The notes under the pieces: generated by a model
Databases searched by the model: none
Told to the model about the DNA's origin: nothing
Seen by the model: the letters and a program-made list of their open reading frames with translations, nothing else
NCBI GenBank assembly: GCA_023391105.1
Contig: JAEWBO010000042.1
Span: 10,724-74,723 of the forward strand
Direction: 5' to 3'
Source of the DNA: Bacillota bacterium
GTDB taxonomy: Bacteria > Bacillota > Clostridia > Christensenellales > SZUA-584
Length of the DNA: 64,000 nucleotides
In this document: positions 27,592 to 37,967 of the stretch, piece after piece
How positions within the stretch are numbered: position 1 is the stretch's first letter
Layout: each line of letters starts with the position of its first letter
Program-made: the position numbers and the translations under genes

Positions 27592-28370
27592 CCATGGACG
27601 AATTTGTCCGCATTGTGGAAAATATCGCGCCGCGGGAGCTCGCTTACGACTGGGACAACTCCGGGCTGCTGCTGCGCTGCGGTGATACGGTCAGCAACGT
27701 GCTTATCGCGCTGGACGCAACGCTTACTGTCGCGGAGGAGGCGGAGCGAAATGGATGCGATTTGATACTTGTGCACCATCCGCTGATCTTTTCGCCCGTG
27801 AAAGCCCTGAGCTGTCACAAACCGCAGGATGCAGTGCTTATGAAGCTGATTCGCTCTAAGATATCGCTTTACGCCGCGCATACCACGTTTGATCGCGCGG
27901 ACGGGGGCATCAACGACGTGCTTGCCGGCATTCTTGGCTTAAAGGATACCAAGGTGATACCGGGCGCGGGTGAGTCGCTGATGCGCATCGGTGATTTGCC
28001 GCAAACACTTGAGAAGGACGCTTTATTGGCCCGTGTGAAGTCTGCGCTCAGCGTGAAATCTCTGCGCGTGTCTCAAACAGCGTGCCTAAATATTTCACGT
28101 GTGGCTGTGGTGGGCGGCAGCGGCGGCGATTTTATTGCCGCAGCGAAAGAGCAAGGCGCTCAAGCGCTGGTGACGGGGGAGGCAAAGCACCATCACTTTA
28201 TTGAAGCGGCGGCTTATGGCATATTGCTTATCGAGGCGGGGCATTATGATACGGAATGTGCGTTCGCCGATGCGATATATATAAGTTTACAATCGCGTTT
28301 AAATGAGGTACAATTAGATTTAGGTCTTAAAAAGGCTGAGAATGAAAAAGCACCATACGCATTCGATTAA
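27582..28370 (+). CDS. Nif3-like dinuclear metal-centre protein (YqfO family)
   Basis: 262 residues. Metal-binding clusters typical of the family are visible: LVHHPLIFSP, AAHTTFDRADGGIN and, near the C-terminus, HHHFIEA with EAGHYDTE. It is the short form, with a compressed middle domain compared with B. subtilis YqfO (about 370 residues). Nif3 proteins form hexameric toroids; proposed roles include GTP cyclohydrolase-like or hydrolase activity, none firmly established. ATG 27582 lies within the end of trmK; ATG 27594 (MDEFVRIVENIAP) is an alternative start. Confidence 0.92.
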   Translation: MPLAMDEFVRIVENIAPRELAYDWDNSGLLLRCGDTVSNVLIALDATLTVAEEAERNGCDLILVHHPLIFSPVKALSCHKPQDAVLMKLIRSKISLYAAHTTFDRADGGINDVLAGILGLKDTKVIPGAGESLMRIGDLPQTLEKDALLARVKSALSVKSLRVSQTACLNISRVAVVGGSGGDFIAAAKEQGAQALVTGEAKHHHFIEAAAYGILLIEAGHYDTECAFADAIYISLQSRLNEVQLDLGLKKAENEKAPYAFD

Positions 28371-28401
28371 ATGAATGCGCCTAATAGGGAGGATCATATA
28401 T

Positions 28402-29124
28402 TTGGATAAGCTGGCATTACTATATGAGTACCAGCAGGCAGATGCCGAGCTTGAGGCTTATGAGAAACAACTGAAGAGTACACCGACAAGAAAGCAGCTG
28501 ATTAAACTGCAGAACTATCTGAAAAAGCAGCAGGCTGTGCTTCGTGATATGGAAAACAAGGCACTGGTCGAGCAGAACGCGCTTTCTGAGATAGATTCGC
28601 AGTATGACCGCATGATTGAGCTTTTGAACAAAAAGCATAAAAACATTGGCGAATACGAGAAGATGGATCCGGCTGAGCTCGATTATAACGTTGTGCGTGA
28701 CCTCGTTCATGAATATGAGGTGACATATGACAATGTCGTTAAGCAAAAGATCAAGGCGCTCGCCGTGCAGAAAAAAGCGGAAGACACACAGTCGCGTCTT
28801 AAGGATATTCTTGTTCATGTTAGCAAAGCACAGGGGGATTTTGCCGCACTGAAAAAGCAGCATGAGGAAGAGCTGCGTGCGGGTGGAGATACACTGGATA
28901 AGCTGAGAAAGGCCGCCGAGCTGGCAGCCTCTAAGGTGGAGCCAGCGTTGCTTGAACGCTACAACCGCATCAAACAAAACAAACCCATGCCGGTCACCTT
29001 CTTAAAGGATGGCCGCTGCACAGGCTGCAACATGGAGCTCCCTTCAAGGGATCTCGCGAAATTGAAGAAGGAAGGCGCAATTGTCGAATGTGAGAATTGC
29101 GGTCGCATACTTTATCTGATATAA
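28402..29124 (+). CDS. Coiled-coil protein with C4 zinc ribbon (COG1579 type)
   Basis: 240 residues. A long, highly charged coiled coil (about 5-185) ends in a zinc ribbon whose ligands are CTGCNME and CENCG. TTG 28402 lies nine bases after AGGGAGG and is preferred to the upstream in-frame ATG 28375, which overlaps the ribosome site. Members are widespread, are thought to bind nucleic acid, and have no proven function. The gene lies between the Nif3 gene and rnpB, a conserved clostridial arrangement. Its last codons contain the rnpB promoter. Confidence 0.9.
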   Translation: MDKLALLYEYQQADAELEAYEKQLKSTPTRKQLIKLQNYLKKQQAVLRDMENKALVEQNALSEIDSQYDRMIELLNKKHKNIGEYEKMDPAELDYNVVRDLVHEYEVTYDNVVKQKIKALAVQKKAEDTQSRLKDILVHVSKAQGDFAALKKQHEEELRAGGDTLDKLRKAAELAASKVEPALLERYNRIKQNKPMPVTFLKDGRCTGCNMELPSRDLAKLKKEGAIVECENCGRILYLI

Positions 29125-29125
29125 T
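29097..29125 (+). promoter_or_regulatory. rnpB promoter inside the preceding gene's end
   Basis: TTGCGG, 17 bases, TATAAT. The -10 (29120-29125) includes the TAA stop of the zinc-ribbon gene. It predicts a start near 29132, where the RNase P RNA begins. Confidence 0.65.
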
Positions 29126-29132
29126 AGATATT

Positions 29133-29467
29133 GAGCAAGCCGAACGGTTGCCCGTCACGAAGAGTGATGGGAGGAAAGTCCGAGCTCCGCAGGGCAGGAC
29201 GCCGGGTAACTCCCGGTGGAGGCGACTCTAAGGAAAGTGCAACAGAGATATACCGCCAGATTTTATCTGGCAAGGGTGGAAAGGTGAGGTAAGAGCTCAC
29301 CAGAGCCTTGGCGACTTGGCTGCTATGTAAACCCCGTCCGGTGCAAGATTGATAGTGGGCATTCAAGCGGTTGCCCGCCGCGCCCCATGTAATCGCTGGA
29401 GCCTGCTGGCAACTGCAGGCGTAGATAGATGACCGTTCTCGACAGAACTCGGCTTACAGGCTTGTCT
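29133..29467 (+). ncRNA. rnpB: RNase P RNA (class A)
   Basis: About 335 nt. Universally conserved segments are present in order: GAGGAAAGTCCGAGCTCC, ACAGAGATATACCGCC, GGTGAGGTAAGAGCTCACC (the P8/P9 region), ATGTAAACCCCGTCCG, and near the 3' end GACAGAACTCGGCTTACAG. The ends close as helix P1 (CAAGCC with GGCTTG). This is the catalytic RNA that matures tRNA 5' ends. The exact 5' end is set from the promoter, the 3' end from P1, each uncertain by a few bases. Confidence 0.95.
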
Positions 29468-29485
29468 CAACAACTTAAATTTTAA

Positions 29486-29518
29486 AAGAAGTTCTTTTTT
29501 TAAAGGGCTTCTTTTTTT
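29486..29518 (+). terminator. rnpB terminator
   Basis: AAGAAGTTCTTT pairs with AAAGGGCTTCTT (two G-T wobbles), followed by seven T. It lies about 20 bases after helix P1. Confidence 0.85.
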
Positions 29519-29622
29519 GTGCGCTGTTTGCCGTCAAACCAAAGCTTTTTAAATCGCATAAGTGAATTTATCGCATGCCGCAAGACAATAATAGATTAAG
29601 AATCTTATGCAACGGAGGATCT

Positions 29623-32600
29623 ATGCTGAGCAAATACGGCAATCACATACTTGACGACTTTACGCTCTCACGGCAGGAACTTCTCAAAGTTGCCGCTGAC
29701 TTATCACTCAAAGATAAAGTCTACACAAGAAAGCTTGATGAAAAGCATTTGAATTTATCCGAGGAGCGCCGTCAGATAGAAAGCGCTTATTTGGCTGCGC
29801 GCCAGCGAAAGTATAAAGGCATGGAATTGCCGCCGCTTTCGGAGTGGTTCTATGACAACCGATTTTTGTTTATGGAGCAGATCAAACAGCTGGGTACGGA
29901 TAAAAAAAACTTCCGACTACCGCATTTTCGGTCTGGCCGTTATGCGCATACGCCTCGCAGTCTTGCGTTGGCGACGTTGCTCTTGGGGCATAGCGCGCTT
30001 GATGTGTCGGTAAACAGTATACAGGAATTTTTAGAAGTTTATCAGAAGGAAGCTGAGCTTGATTCGGGAGAGCTCTGGGCGTTTGTCGACATGCTAAAAG
30101 TCGCGCTGCTGCGCGCTGTGGCTGTGCTCGCCCGCGAGAGTGTGAAAACGATCGGGATGTGGAACCGTGCGGAAAAATTCTGCGCGCTTGTCGAAAAGGA
30201 TATGATGGCGGAGCCATCCAGCCTCAATCAATACAAAGGCGTGCTTGCGAATCAGGACTTTCTCGAGCATTCGATGGTGATACTGAGGGATAGTCCGCAT
30301 GCCGCGTCTGTGATGGCGCGTATTAATGATGCGCTCTCGCTCCGGGGCCAGAAAGCGCAGCGGCTCATTAAAAAGGCGCACGCGACACAGGCGCATAACA
30401 TACTTTTCATCTCCAACGCCATAGCATCGCTTCGCATGCTGGCGAAGGTTAATTTTGAGCCTGTATTTGAAAGCATATCCGCTGTTCACAAATACTTAAG
30501 CGAAGATGCCGATTATATGGGAATGGATTTTCGTTCTCGCGAGTACTACCGCACAGGCATTTCGATAATTGCCACGGCACTGCGCGTGCCCGAACCGGCC
30601 GTGGCCAAGGCGGCCGCGGAGCTCGCCGCGCAGACAGATACACATGTGGGTGAATTCATTGTCGGCTCAAAAAAAAGCGAGCTATACGCAAGATTCGGCA
30701 GATTGCCGATCAAGGTGCGCTTTTTGGAATTCTGCCGAAGACACATGCTGCTGCTTTACGCGGGAGGTGCGGCCATTTCGACGCTTGTGAGCGCGGGGCT
30801 GCTGGCGCTTCCGTTGTTTTTAAAGTATCCGCCCGTTTACGGCATCATCGGATTTATTATCAGCCTGATTCCCATATACACTGTTGCAATCGCGGTCAGC
30901 AACCGTTTGTTTACGTTGATTAATAAACCGGCGCTGATCCCCAAAATGGCGCTCAAGGAGGGCATACCGAACGATTGCGCCACGATGGTAGTGATTCCCG
31001 CGCTTGTCACAAGCGAGGAAGACGGACAGGAGCTGCTCGGTAAAATGGAGGTGTACTGGGCGGCGAATCAGCAGAACAACCTGTATTTCACACTGCTCAG
31101 CGATTTCAAGGAGGATAAGAATGAAATTGCCGTACATGATGAGCGTGTTATCGAAAGCATGCAGCGCATCGTCAGTCGCCTTAATGAACAATACGGCAAG
31201 ACGCTTTTTTTCTATGCGCAGCGCAAACGTACGCTGATCAAGGAAAGCGGACGGTACGGCGGCTATGAGCGCAAGCGCGGCGCGTTGATGGATTTTTGCA
31301 CGATGCTGAATGGCGACGCATCCGCGTTTACCCATGTGACCAAGGGCTTGCCCACAAGCATCAAATATATCATTACGTTGGATTCTGACACTGAGCTAGG
31401 GCGTGACGCCGCTGTCAGAATGGTGGGTGCAATGGAGCATCCATTGAATCATCCCGTGATCGATGAAGACACGAATACAGTCAAAACGGGCTTTGGCATC
31501 ATGCAGCCGCGCATCGGCGTGGATGTGGTGAGTGCCGCGAAGACGCGGTTTTCACTTGTGTTTTCCGGCAAAGGCGGGTTGGATACGTACGCAAGCGCTG
31601 CTTCGGACGTTTATCAGGACGGCTTTGGTACAGGCATATTCACGGGCAAGGGCATATTCAACAAGGATGTCTATATGCGCGTGCTAAGAGATGCTTTTCC
31701 CGACAACAGCATACTCAGCCACGACCTGCTGGAGGGCAGTTATCTGCGCTGTGCACTGCTGACAGACGTGGTGCTGATGGATGGATGTCCCGCGCGGTAT
31801 TCCGCGTGGGCGAGCCGCCAGCACCGATGGGTGCGCGGAGACTGGCAGCTGCTGCCGTGGCTGCGGACAATGGTGCCGACCAAGACAGGTAAAACCAGAA
31901 ATCCGCTGTCAAAGCTCGCAAGATACCAGATTTTCGATAACATGCGGCGCAGCTTATCGGTGCCGCTTAGCTTTGTGGTTATATTGCTGTCGCAAACCGC
32001 TTTTTACAGCTCTGCGCTGTTCTGGTTTATTTCGGGCATACTGCCGCTGTTTATCGACAGCATACTCGATTTCTTAATGCGAATGCTGACGCTCGTCAAA
32101 AACGCGGGCAAGGGCTCTACGTTCAAGGATGTCTGGTACGAAACCAAAACCATGTTTGAGCAGGCGTTCTATAAATTCGCGTTTCTGCCGTATGAAACCT
32201 ACCTCATGCTGGACGCGATGATTCGCAGCCTTATCCGCCTTGTGACAAGGCGGCATCTGTTGGAGTGGGTCACGGCGGCCGAGGGCGATAGAAAAGCAAA
32301 AATGGGCGTGACATATTACTGGAAGAGCATGGCCGCGGCACCGCTTTTGGCTGCGGCTTTGTACGCACTGTCCATCATGACGACACACTCCTTTTCGCTG
32401 ATCGCGTTTTTGGTATCGGGCGTCTGGTTCTTCGCGCCCGCCATAGCCCTCGCGATCAGCCGGCCGCGCCATACAAAGATTTACGCGCTGGATGTGAATC
32501 AGAAAGCATATCTGGAGGATGTTGCGCTTAAAACGTGGCGGTTTTTTGAGCGCTTCTCCGAGGAGGATGAATACAACTGGCCGCCCGACAACTATCAGCA

Positions 32601-35600
32601 AAGCCCGTCTAAGGGTTTGGCAAAAAGGACATCGCCGACCAATGTGGCCTATGGAATGGGCGCCGCCATATGCGCTTATTACTTCGGATTTGTCACGCTC
32701 GCTGAAGCGGTAAGAAGGCTTGAAAGAATTGTGGCGGGCATCGAAAAGGCGGAGAAGTGGCAGGGGCATCTGTACAACTGGTATGATATCGTGACACTGG
32801 AGCCCCTGGAGCCGCGGTATGTATCTTCGGTGGACAGCGGCAATTTAATCTGTTATCTGGTTGTGGCGGATGAAGCCCTCAAAGACATGCTTGCATCGTC
32901 CTTCGCGTCTCATATGCATCAAGGTTTACTGACAGTCTCGCGTGAGTCCGGACGCGAGCTTGCCTTCAATATCGATAACGACATCTTCAACGCGGTGAAT
33001 GCGCTTGATTTTATTGGGGAGGGGCAAGGCGAGATATTTTTGTTAAAGCAACGTATTGAAGCGTTTTTCTCGCGTTTCGCGTCATGGGCGGGTGTGCTTA
33101 ACGCTTTTCCCTCAAAGATGTTACACGAGTATATCGAGCTGACACGTTCCATGCGGAACAAGCTGCGGCGTGTATCCGTCATCGGATACGCGGAGGTTTT
33201 CCACAGCGTGTTGGAACCGCTGTCCGACATCCTCGAAAAGGCCAAGCTGCACGAACACAAAGATGTACTCGAGTGGGTCACACGCATGGAGACAGCGCTC
33301 GGAGAAAGCTATGTGGCATGCAGAAGGCTCACGCAGCGCATGAGCCGTTTGCGCCGCAGAATTGCCATGCTTATTGACACAACAGACTTTGCACATCTTT
33401 ACGATGCGGAGAAGGGGCTTTTTTCCATCGGCTATGATGTGCGAAACGGGATGCTCAGCGACTCTCATTACGATCTGCTGGCGTCTGAGGCGCGGCAGAC
33501 AAGCTTTATCGCAATTGCAAAAGGGGATGTGCCCGAAAAGCACTGGTTCAGGCTCTCGCGGCCGCTGACCATCGCGGGAGAAAGCCGAGTGCTGCTCTCT
33601 TGGAGCGGCACGATGTTTGAGTATCTGATGCCGCTCATCATTATGAAAAGCTACGACAATACGCTGCTCGGAGAAACGTATAAGTCGGTGGTGGATATGC
33701 AGCAGGATTACGGCGAACAGCGACGCACACCTTGGGGCGTGTCCGAATCGGGATATTACGCTTTTGACATGCACATGAACTATCAGTACAAGGCATTCGG
33801 TGTGCCGGGCATTGGGCTCAAATCCGGCCTTGTGTGCGAAGCCGTGATTACGCCTTACGCCACGGTGCTGGCGCTGGGGGTGAATCCGCGCGCAGCGCTC
33901 GCCAATATGGCGCGGCTCGAAAAGCTGGGCGCGTATGGACGTTACGGCTTCTATGAAGCGGTCGACTACACGACATCGCGTATGCACAAGGGGAGAAAAA
34001 AGCACATCATTAAGAGCTACATGGCGCATCATCAGGGCATGATACTCTCGTCGATACTCAACTGCCTGCAGGATGGGCGCATGCAAACGCTTTTTCACAG
34101 CGCCACCTGTGTGAAAGCCACGGAGATGCTGCTCAAAGAAAAGGTGCCACCGCGAAGCGTGACACTGAGCCTTGGCGATAAGCCGGATGAGACGCAGGTG
34201 TATGCGGAAGAAATCCATGCAGCGCGGACTTACAAGTCACTCTCCCAGTATCCCGAGGCGCATTTTTTATCCAACGGCAGCTACACCGTGATGCTCACGC
34301 AGTATGGCACCGGGTATTCGATGTGCCAGGGCCGCATGATCAGCCGGTGGGAGAGCGACGTGCTGCGACGCGCGCCGGGCATTCATATCTACATAAAGAA
34401 TGTGGACACCGGTTCGGTCTGGTCGGCGGCATTTTTGCCTACCTGCCTGCAGGCAGATCAGGAACACGTCCAGTTTGAGCCGCACAAGGCATCTTTTTAC
34501 CGTCAGGTCGGCGGTATTGAAACAACGATGGAGGTCTGCGTGTCGCCCGAATGCGATATGGAGATCAGAAATCTTGAAATCAGAAACAACACAGACAAGG
34601 TGTTGAACCTTTCGGTGCTCTGTGTCTATTCGCCCGCTCTGTCTCCCGACAAGGATTTTGAGGCGCATCCTGCATTTGCTGAGCTGTTCATCGATACCAT
34701 TGAAGACATGGACAGCCGCACGGTTTATGCGCGCCGTCGCGGCAAACCCATTTGCAGCGCGATGAAAGCGTGCTTCCAAGGGGATATCGAGTTCATGACA
34801 GACAGAACGTATATATTCGGGCGCCGCAATGTATTCGGCGTTCCCGCGTGTATGGCTGAGCAGCCCTGCGAGCACGACATTTTGCGCGCTGTGGGGATTC
34901 GCGGACATAAGAGCATACCGACGGGCGAATCGGCTTCCTTTGCGTTTGCCATTGCGATGGCAGAAAGCGAACGTCGCGTCACGGAATGCCTCGCGGATAT
35001 CACGGGTGAAGAGGATATTAAGCGTGTTCTCCATCTGGCGTGGACGCACGCGCAGGTTGAGATGCGATTCTTAAAGCTCAAAAACATGCAAGCCAATCTG
35101 TTCCAGCAGATTGCTTCGCGCACGGTGATTCGCGTACCGTCGGTTTGTCCGATGGACGAACAGGCCGGAGGGCTGTCGTCGCTCTGGAAATTCGGCATAT
35201 CGGGTGATCTGCCGATCATCTGTCTGTTTGCGAGCAGCTTAGATTATATTGACACCGTTAAAACGGTGGTCAAAGCAGTGGAATATTTGAGCCTGAAGCG
35301 CATCCCCGGGGAGCTCGTGATACTCTATAGCCATACCGGCGCTTATATCGATTTGCTGCGAGACAAGATTAAAGAATATGAACAAGCTGCCGCGGGACGG
35401 CACCAAAACCGCGTCTATGCTCTTAATTCTGGAGAAATGGAAATTGCAGATAAGTCAGCCATTGTCACAGCAGCCTGTCTTGTGCTTTATGATAATGCGC
35501 CGCTGTCTGAGCAGCTAAAGCTGCCCGCTTTGACGCGCCCGTATTGGGTGTTTGAAAAGGCTGTGGAGGAACGGTTTCGCAGCCGCCCGGTCAAGATGCT

Positions 35601-37947
35601 TAAAGCGTTTGACAACTCGCAGGGCGGCTTTATCCGCAATGGCACGGAATACTGCATCGACGTGCAGGGCAAACCGCCGTTGCCTTGGAGCAATTTGCTG
35701 GCCGGGCGGACGCTGGGCAGCCTGATCAGCGCGGGCGGAGGCGGCTATACATGGGCGGGAAATGCGCGCATGCTGCGGCTCACGCCCTTTCGCAACGATG
35801 CGCTCACCGACGTGCCCGGGGAAGGCGTGCTCGTCAGAAACGACCGCACGGGCAAGGCGTTCAGCGTTTCACCGGATATGTATGCCGAGGGCCGATACCG
35901 CGTGATCCATGGCTTTGGCTATACGATATTCGAGCGCTACGGCGGCATAGAGACGCGCATGACGTATTTTGTGGACGAAGACCTGCCCGTGAAGGCAGGG
36001 CTTTTGAGTCTTGCTAACACCACAAATCGGGGAGAAACACTTTCCGTTTACTGTTATGCCGAGCCTGTGCTGGCCGCAACGGAATTCGGCGGCATCCGCG
36101 CGCGCTTCAAGGGCGACCGCCTTGAAGCGTCATCGCCGTTTTCTTCGGCAGACAGAGCCATGTTTATTGCGATGCCCGGCCAAAATGTCAATTACACGGC
36201 TTCGGCGCGGGAGTTTTTCGGGGTACCGGGGCATAACGTATGGCCCGAAACGCTCAAAGCGCAGGTGTTGTCCGATAGCGATGGCTGCGGTGCTTCGCTG
36301 CTCGCCCTGCAAGCACATGTGACGCTAGGGCCGGGCGAAAGCCAGATGCTGCCGATACTTATGGGTTACGGCGATGAACCGGTTATCGCGCATGTTCTGG
36401 ACACGTACGGCACTGTAGAAAAGGTAAAAAGCGGGCTGGAAGCCACCAAAACGCACTGGGTAAGCCTTGTGGGCGATATTAAGGTCACGTCGCCCAATAA
36501 ATCGTTCGACATGATCACCAATGGCTGGCTACTGTATCAGACATACACATCGCGGCTTTGGGGGCGCACGGGCTACTACCAGTCGGGCGGCGCTTTTGGG
36601 TTCCGCGATCAGCTTCAGGACGTGCTGGCCATCATGTATACCGATCCGACTGCGGCGCGGGCACATATCATCATATGCGCACAGCGGCAGTTTATTGAAG
36701 GAGATGTATTGCACTGGTGGCACGAACCCGCAAGCGGTGTGCGCACATACATTACCGACGACAAGTTGTTTTTGCCTTATGTTGCCTGTGAATATGAGCG
36801 TATCACGGGCGATATGAGCCTGTTTGATGAAAGTGCGCCGTATCTTGTAAGCAAGCCGATACCCGAGGGCCGCCACGATCTTTATGAAGCGTTTCCACTC
36901 AGTGACACAAGCGAAAGCATTTTTATGCATTGTGCGCGCGCCATCGATTCGGCACTCAAGTTCGGCGAACACGGTTTGCCGCTTATGGGCGGGGGGGACT
37001 GGAACGACGGCATGGACAAGGTGGGTATCGGCGGCAGGGGAGAGAGCGTCTGGCTCGCGTTTTTCCTTGTGGAGGTGCTGAGGCAGTTTGCCGAGCTGTG
37101 CCGCATGCGCGGCGAGATTGTGCTTGCGGAGCGCTATGAGCAAACGAGGCAGGAACTTATGATGAACATTGAGCGCAACGCATGGGACGGCGAATGGTAT
37201 ATGCGCGCGTTCTTTGATGACGGTACGCCGCTTGGCAGCAGCTCCTCGCCAGAATGCCGCATTGATATCATATCGCAGGCATGGGCAGTGCTTGCGGGCG
37301 CGGTACGTGCGCGTCGCGCGTTTGCCGCCGCGGAGGAGCATTTGGTGATGCGCGAGGAGGGTATTATCCGTTTGCTCGCTCCGGCTTTTGACAAATGGGA
37401 CAAGGATCCCGGGTATATCAAATCGTATCTGCCGGGCGTGAGGGAAAATGGCGGTCAATACACGCACGCGGCGGTCTGGTTCGTGATTGCGGCGGCCAAG
37501 CTGCGGCAAAAGGACGACGCGATGGCGCTTTTCCAGATGCTCAATCCGATCAACCATACACGCACGCCTGCGGGCGTGGCCAAATACAAAGGCGAGCCGT
37601 ACGTAATGGCCGCGGACGTTTACTACACAGACGGTTACCGGGGACGCGCGGGCTGGACGTGGTATACGGGCAGCGCGGGCTGGATGTATCAGGCCGCCAT
37701 CGTTTATTTGCTTGGTATGCGCATTGAACGCGGCATGCTTTCCGTCTATCCGTGCGTCCCCGATGATTTTGGCCGTTACACGATTGAATACAAGAAGAAC
37801 GATGCGCTTTATATCATCACAGTTGATGTGACGCCCGGATATCAGGGCAGCGCGTGGCTGCGCATCGACGGCGGACCGGAAGCCAAAAACCTCCCGCTCG
37901 ATAAGAAAGACGGCGTTCATCGAATTGACGCTTGTTGGAAGACTTGA
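29623..37947 (+). CDS. Cyclic beta-1,2-glucan synthase-like giant protein (GT84 + GH94-type)
   Basis: 2,774 residues, close to NdvB/Cgs (about 2,800). Order: N-terminal cytoplasmic region; TM pair near 375-430; family-2-type glycosyltransferase with DSD in LDSDTELGRD (about 587) and RQHRWVRGDW (about 731); more TM segments near 780-820 and 900-945. Then come a glycoamylase-like region (NVAYGMGAA, YNWYDIVTLEP), a beta-sandwich region, and a C-terminal GH94-like barrel with GGAFGFRDQLQD and DWND (Asp2459-Asp2462). In Cgs the transferase extends the glucan, a middle domain cyclises it, and the phosphorylase-like part sets length. ATG 29623 follows AACGGAGG at short spacing; ATG 29575 is in frame but has no site. 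No transporter or modifier gene is adjacent. Confidence 0.88.
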   Translation: MLSKYGNHILDDFTLSRQELLKVAADLSLKDKVYTRKLDEKHLNLSEERRQIESAYLAARQRKYKGMELPPLSEWFYDNRFLFMEQIKQLGTDKKNFRLPHFRSGRYAHTPRSLALATLLLGHSALDVSVNSIQEFLEVYQKEAELDSGELWAFVDMLKVALLRAVAVLARESVKTIGMWNRAEKFCALVEKDMMAEPSSLNQYKGVLANQDFLEHSMVILRDSPHAASVMARINDALSLRGQKAQRLIKKAHATQAHNILFISNAIASLRMLAKVNFEPVFESISAVHKYLSEDADYMGMDFRSREYYRTGISIIATALRVPEPAVAKAAAELAAQTDTHVGEFIVGSKKSELYARFGRLPIKVRFLEFCRRHMLLLYAGGAAISTLVSAGLLALPLFLKYPPVYGIIGFIISLIPIYTVAIAVSNRLFTLINKPALIPKMALKEGIPNDCATMVVIPALVTSEEDGQELLGKMEVYWAANQQNNLYFTLLSDFKEDKNEIAVHDERVIESMQRIVSRLNEQYGKTLFFYAQRKRTLIKESGRYGGYERKRGALMDFCTMLNGDASAFTHVTKGLPTSIKYIITLDSDTELGRDAAVRMVGAMEHPLNHPVIDEDTNTVKTGFGIMQPRIGVDVVSAAKTRFSLVFSGKGGLDTYASAASDVYQDGFGTGIFTGKGIFNKDVYMRVLRDAFPDNSILSHDLLEGSYLRCALLTDVVLMDGCPARYSAWASRQHRWVRGDWQLLPWLRTMVPTKTGKTRNPLSKLARYQIFDNMRRSLSVPLSFVVILLSQTAFYSSALFWFISGILPLFIDSILDFLMRMLTLVKNAGKGSTFKDVWYETKTMFEQAFYKFAFLPYETYLMLDAMIRSLIRLVTRRHLLEWVTAAEGDRKAKMGVTYYWKSMAAAPLLAAALYALSIMTTHSFSLIAFLVSGVWFFAPAIALAISRPRHTKIYALDVNQKAYLEDVALKTWRFFERFSEEDEYNWPPDNYQQSPSKGLAKRTSPTNVAYGMGAAICAYYFGFVTLAEAVRRLERIVAGIEKAEKWQGHLYNWYDIVTLEPLEPRYVSSVDSGNLICYLVVADEALKDMLASSFASHMHQGLLTVSRESGRELAFNIDNDIFNAVNALDFIGEGQGEIFLLKQRIEAFFSRFASWAGVLNAFPSKMLHEYIELTRSMRNKLRRVSVIGYAEVFHSVLEPLSDILEKAKLHEHKDVLEWVTRMETALGESYVACRRLTQRMSRLRRRIAMLIDTTDFAHLYDAEKGLFSIGYDVRNGMLSDSHYDLLASEARQTSFIAIAKGDVPEKHWFRLSRPLTIAGESRVLLSWSGTMFEYLMPLIIMKSYDNTLLGETYKSVVDMQQDYGEQRRTPWGVSESGYYAFDMHMNYQYKAFGVPGIGLKSGLVCEAVITPYATVLALGVNPRAALANMARLEKLGAYGRYGFYEAVDYTTSRMHKGRKKHIIKSYMAHHQGMILSSILNCLQDGRMQTLFHSATCVKATEMLLKEKVPPRSVTLSLGDKPDETQVYAEEIHAARTYKSLSQYPEAHFLSNGSYTVMLTQYGTGYSMCQGRMISRWESDVLRRAPGIHIYIKNVDTGSVWSAAFLPTCLQADQEHVQFEPHKASFYRQVGGIETTMEVCVSPECDMEIRNLEIRNNTDKVLNLSVLCVYSPALSPDKDFEAHPAFAELFIDTIEDMDSRTVYARRRGKPICSAMKACFQGDIEFMTDRTYIFGRRNVFGVPACMAEQPCEHDILRAVGIRGHKSIPTGESASFAFAIAMAESERRVTECLADITGEEDIKRVLHLAWTHAQVEMRFLKLKNMQANLFQQIASRTVIRVPSVCPMDEQAGGLSSLWKFGISGDLPIICLFASSLDYIDTVKTVVKAVEYLSLKRIPGELVILYSHTGAYIDLLRDKIKEYEQAAAGRHQNRVYALNSGEMEIADKSAIVTAACLVLYDNAPLSEQLKLPALTRPYWVFEKAVEERFRSRPVKMLKAFDNSQGGFIRNGTEYCIDVQGKPPLPWSNLLAGRTLGSLISAGGGGYTWAGNARMLRLTPFRNDALTDVPGEGVLVRNDRTGKAFSVSPDMYAEGRYRVIHGFGYTIFERYGGIETRMTYFVDEDLPVKAGLLSLANTTNRGETLSVYCYAEPVLAATEFGGIRARFKGDRLEASSPFSSADRAMFIAMPGQNVNYTASAREFFGVPGHNVWPETLKAQVLSDSDGCGASLLALQAHVTLGPGESQMLPILMGYGDEPVIAHVLDTYGTVEKVKSGLEATKTHWVSLVGDIKVTSPNKSFDMITNGWLLYQTYTSRLWGRTGYYQSGGAFGFRDQLQDVLAIMYTDPTAARAHIIICAQRQFIEGDVLHWWHEPASGVRTYITDDKLFLPYVACEYERITGDMSLFDESAPYLVSKPIPEGRHDLYEAFPLSDTSESIFMHCARAIDSALKFGEHGLPLMGGGDWNDGMDKVGIGGRGESVWLAFFLVEVLRQFAELCRMRGEIVLAERYEQTRQELMMNIERNAWDGEWYMRAFFDDGTPLGSSSSPECRIDIISQAWAVLAGAVRARRAFAAAEEHLVMREEGIIRLLAPAFDKWDKDPGYIKSYLPGVRENGGQYTHAAVWFVIAAAKLRQKDDAMALFQMLNPINHTRTPAGVAKYKGEPYVMAADVYYTDGYRGRAGWTWYTGSAGWMYQAAIVYLLGMRIERGMLSVYPCVPDDFGRYTIEYKKNDALYIITVDVTPGYQGSAWLRIDGGPEAKNLPLDKKDGVHRIDACWKT

Positions 37948-37961
37948 TCTGATGGTATACT
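37932..37961 (+). promoter_or_regulatory. Candidate promoter directly abutting the YgiQ start
   Basis: TTGTTG, 18 bases, TATACT. The -10 ends six bases before ATG 37968, so transcription would begin at or beside the start codon. Confidence 0.45.
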
Positions 37962-37967
37962 TCATGT

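Noticed and set aside
36991..36997. Run of seven G in the GH94-like motif as a frameshift site
   Set aside because: The frame and the conserved DWND motif continue intact on both sides, so no shift is needed.
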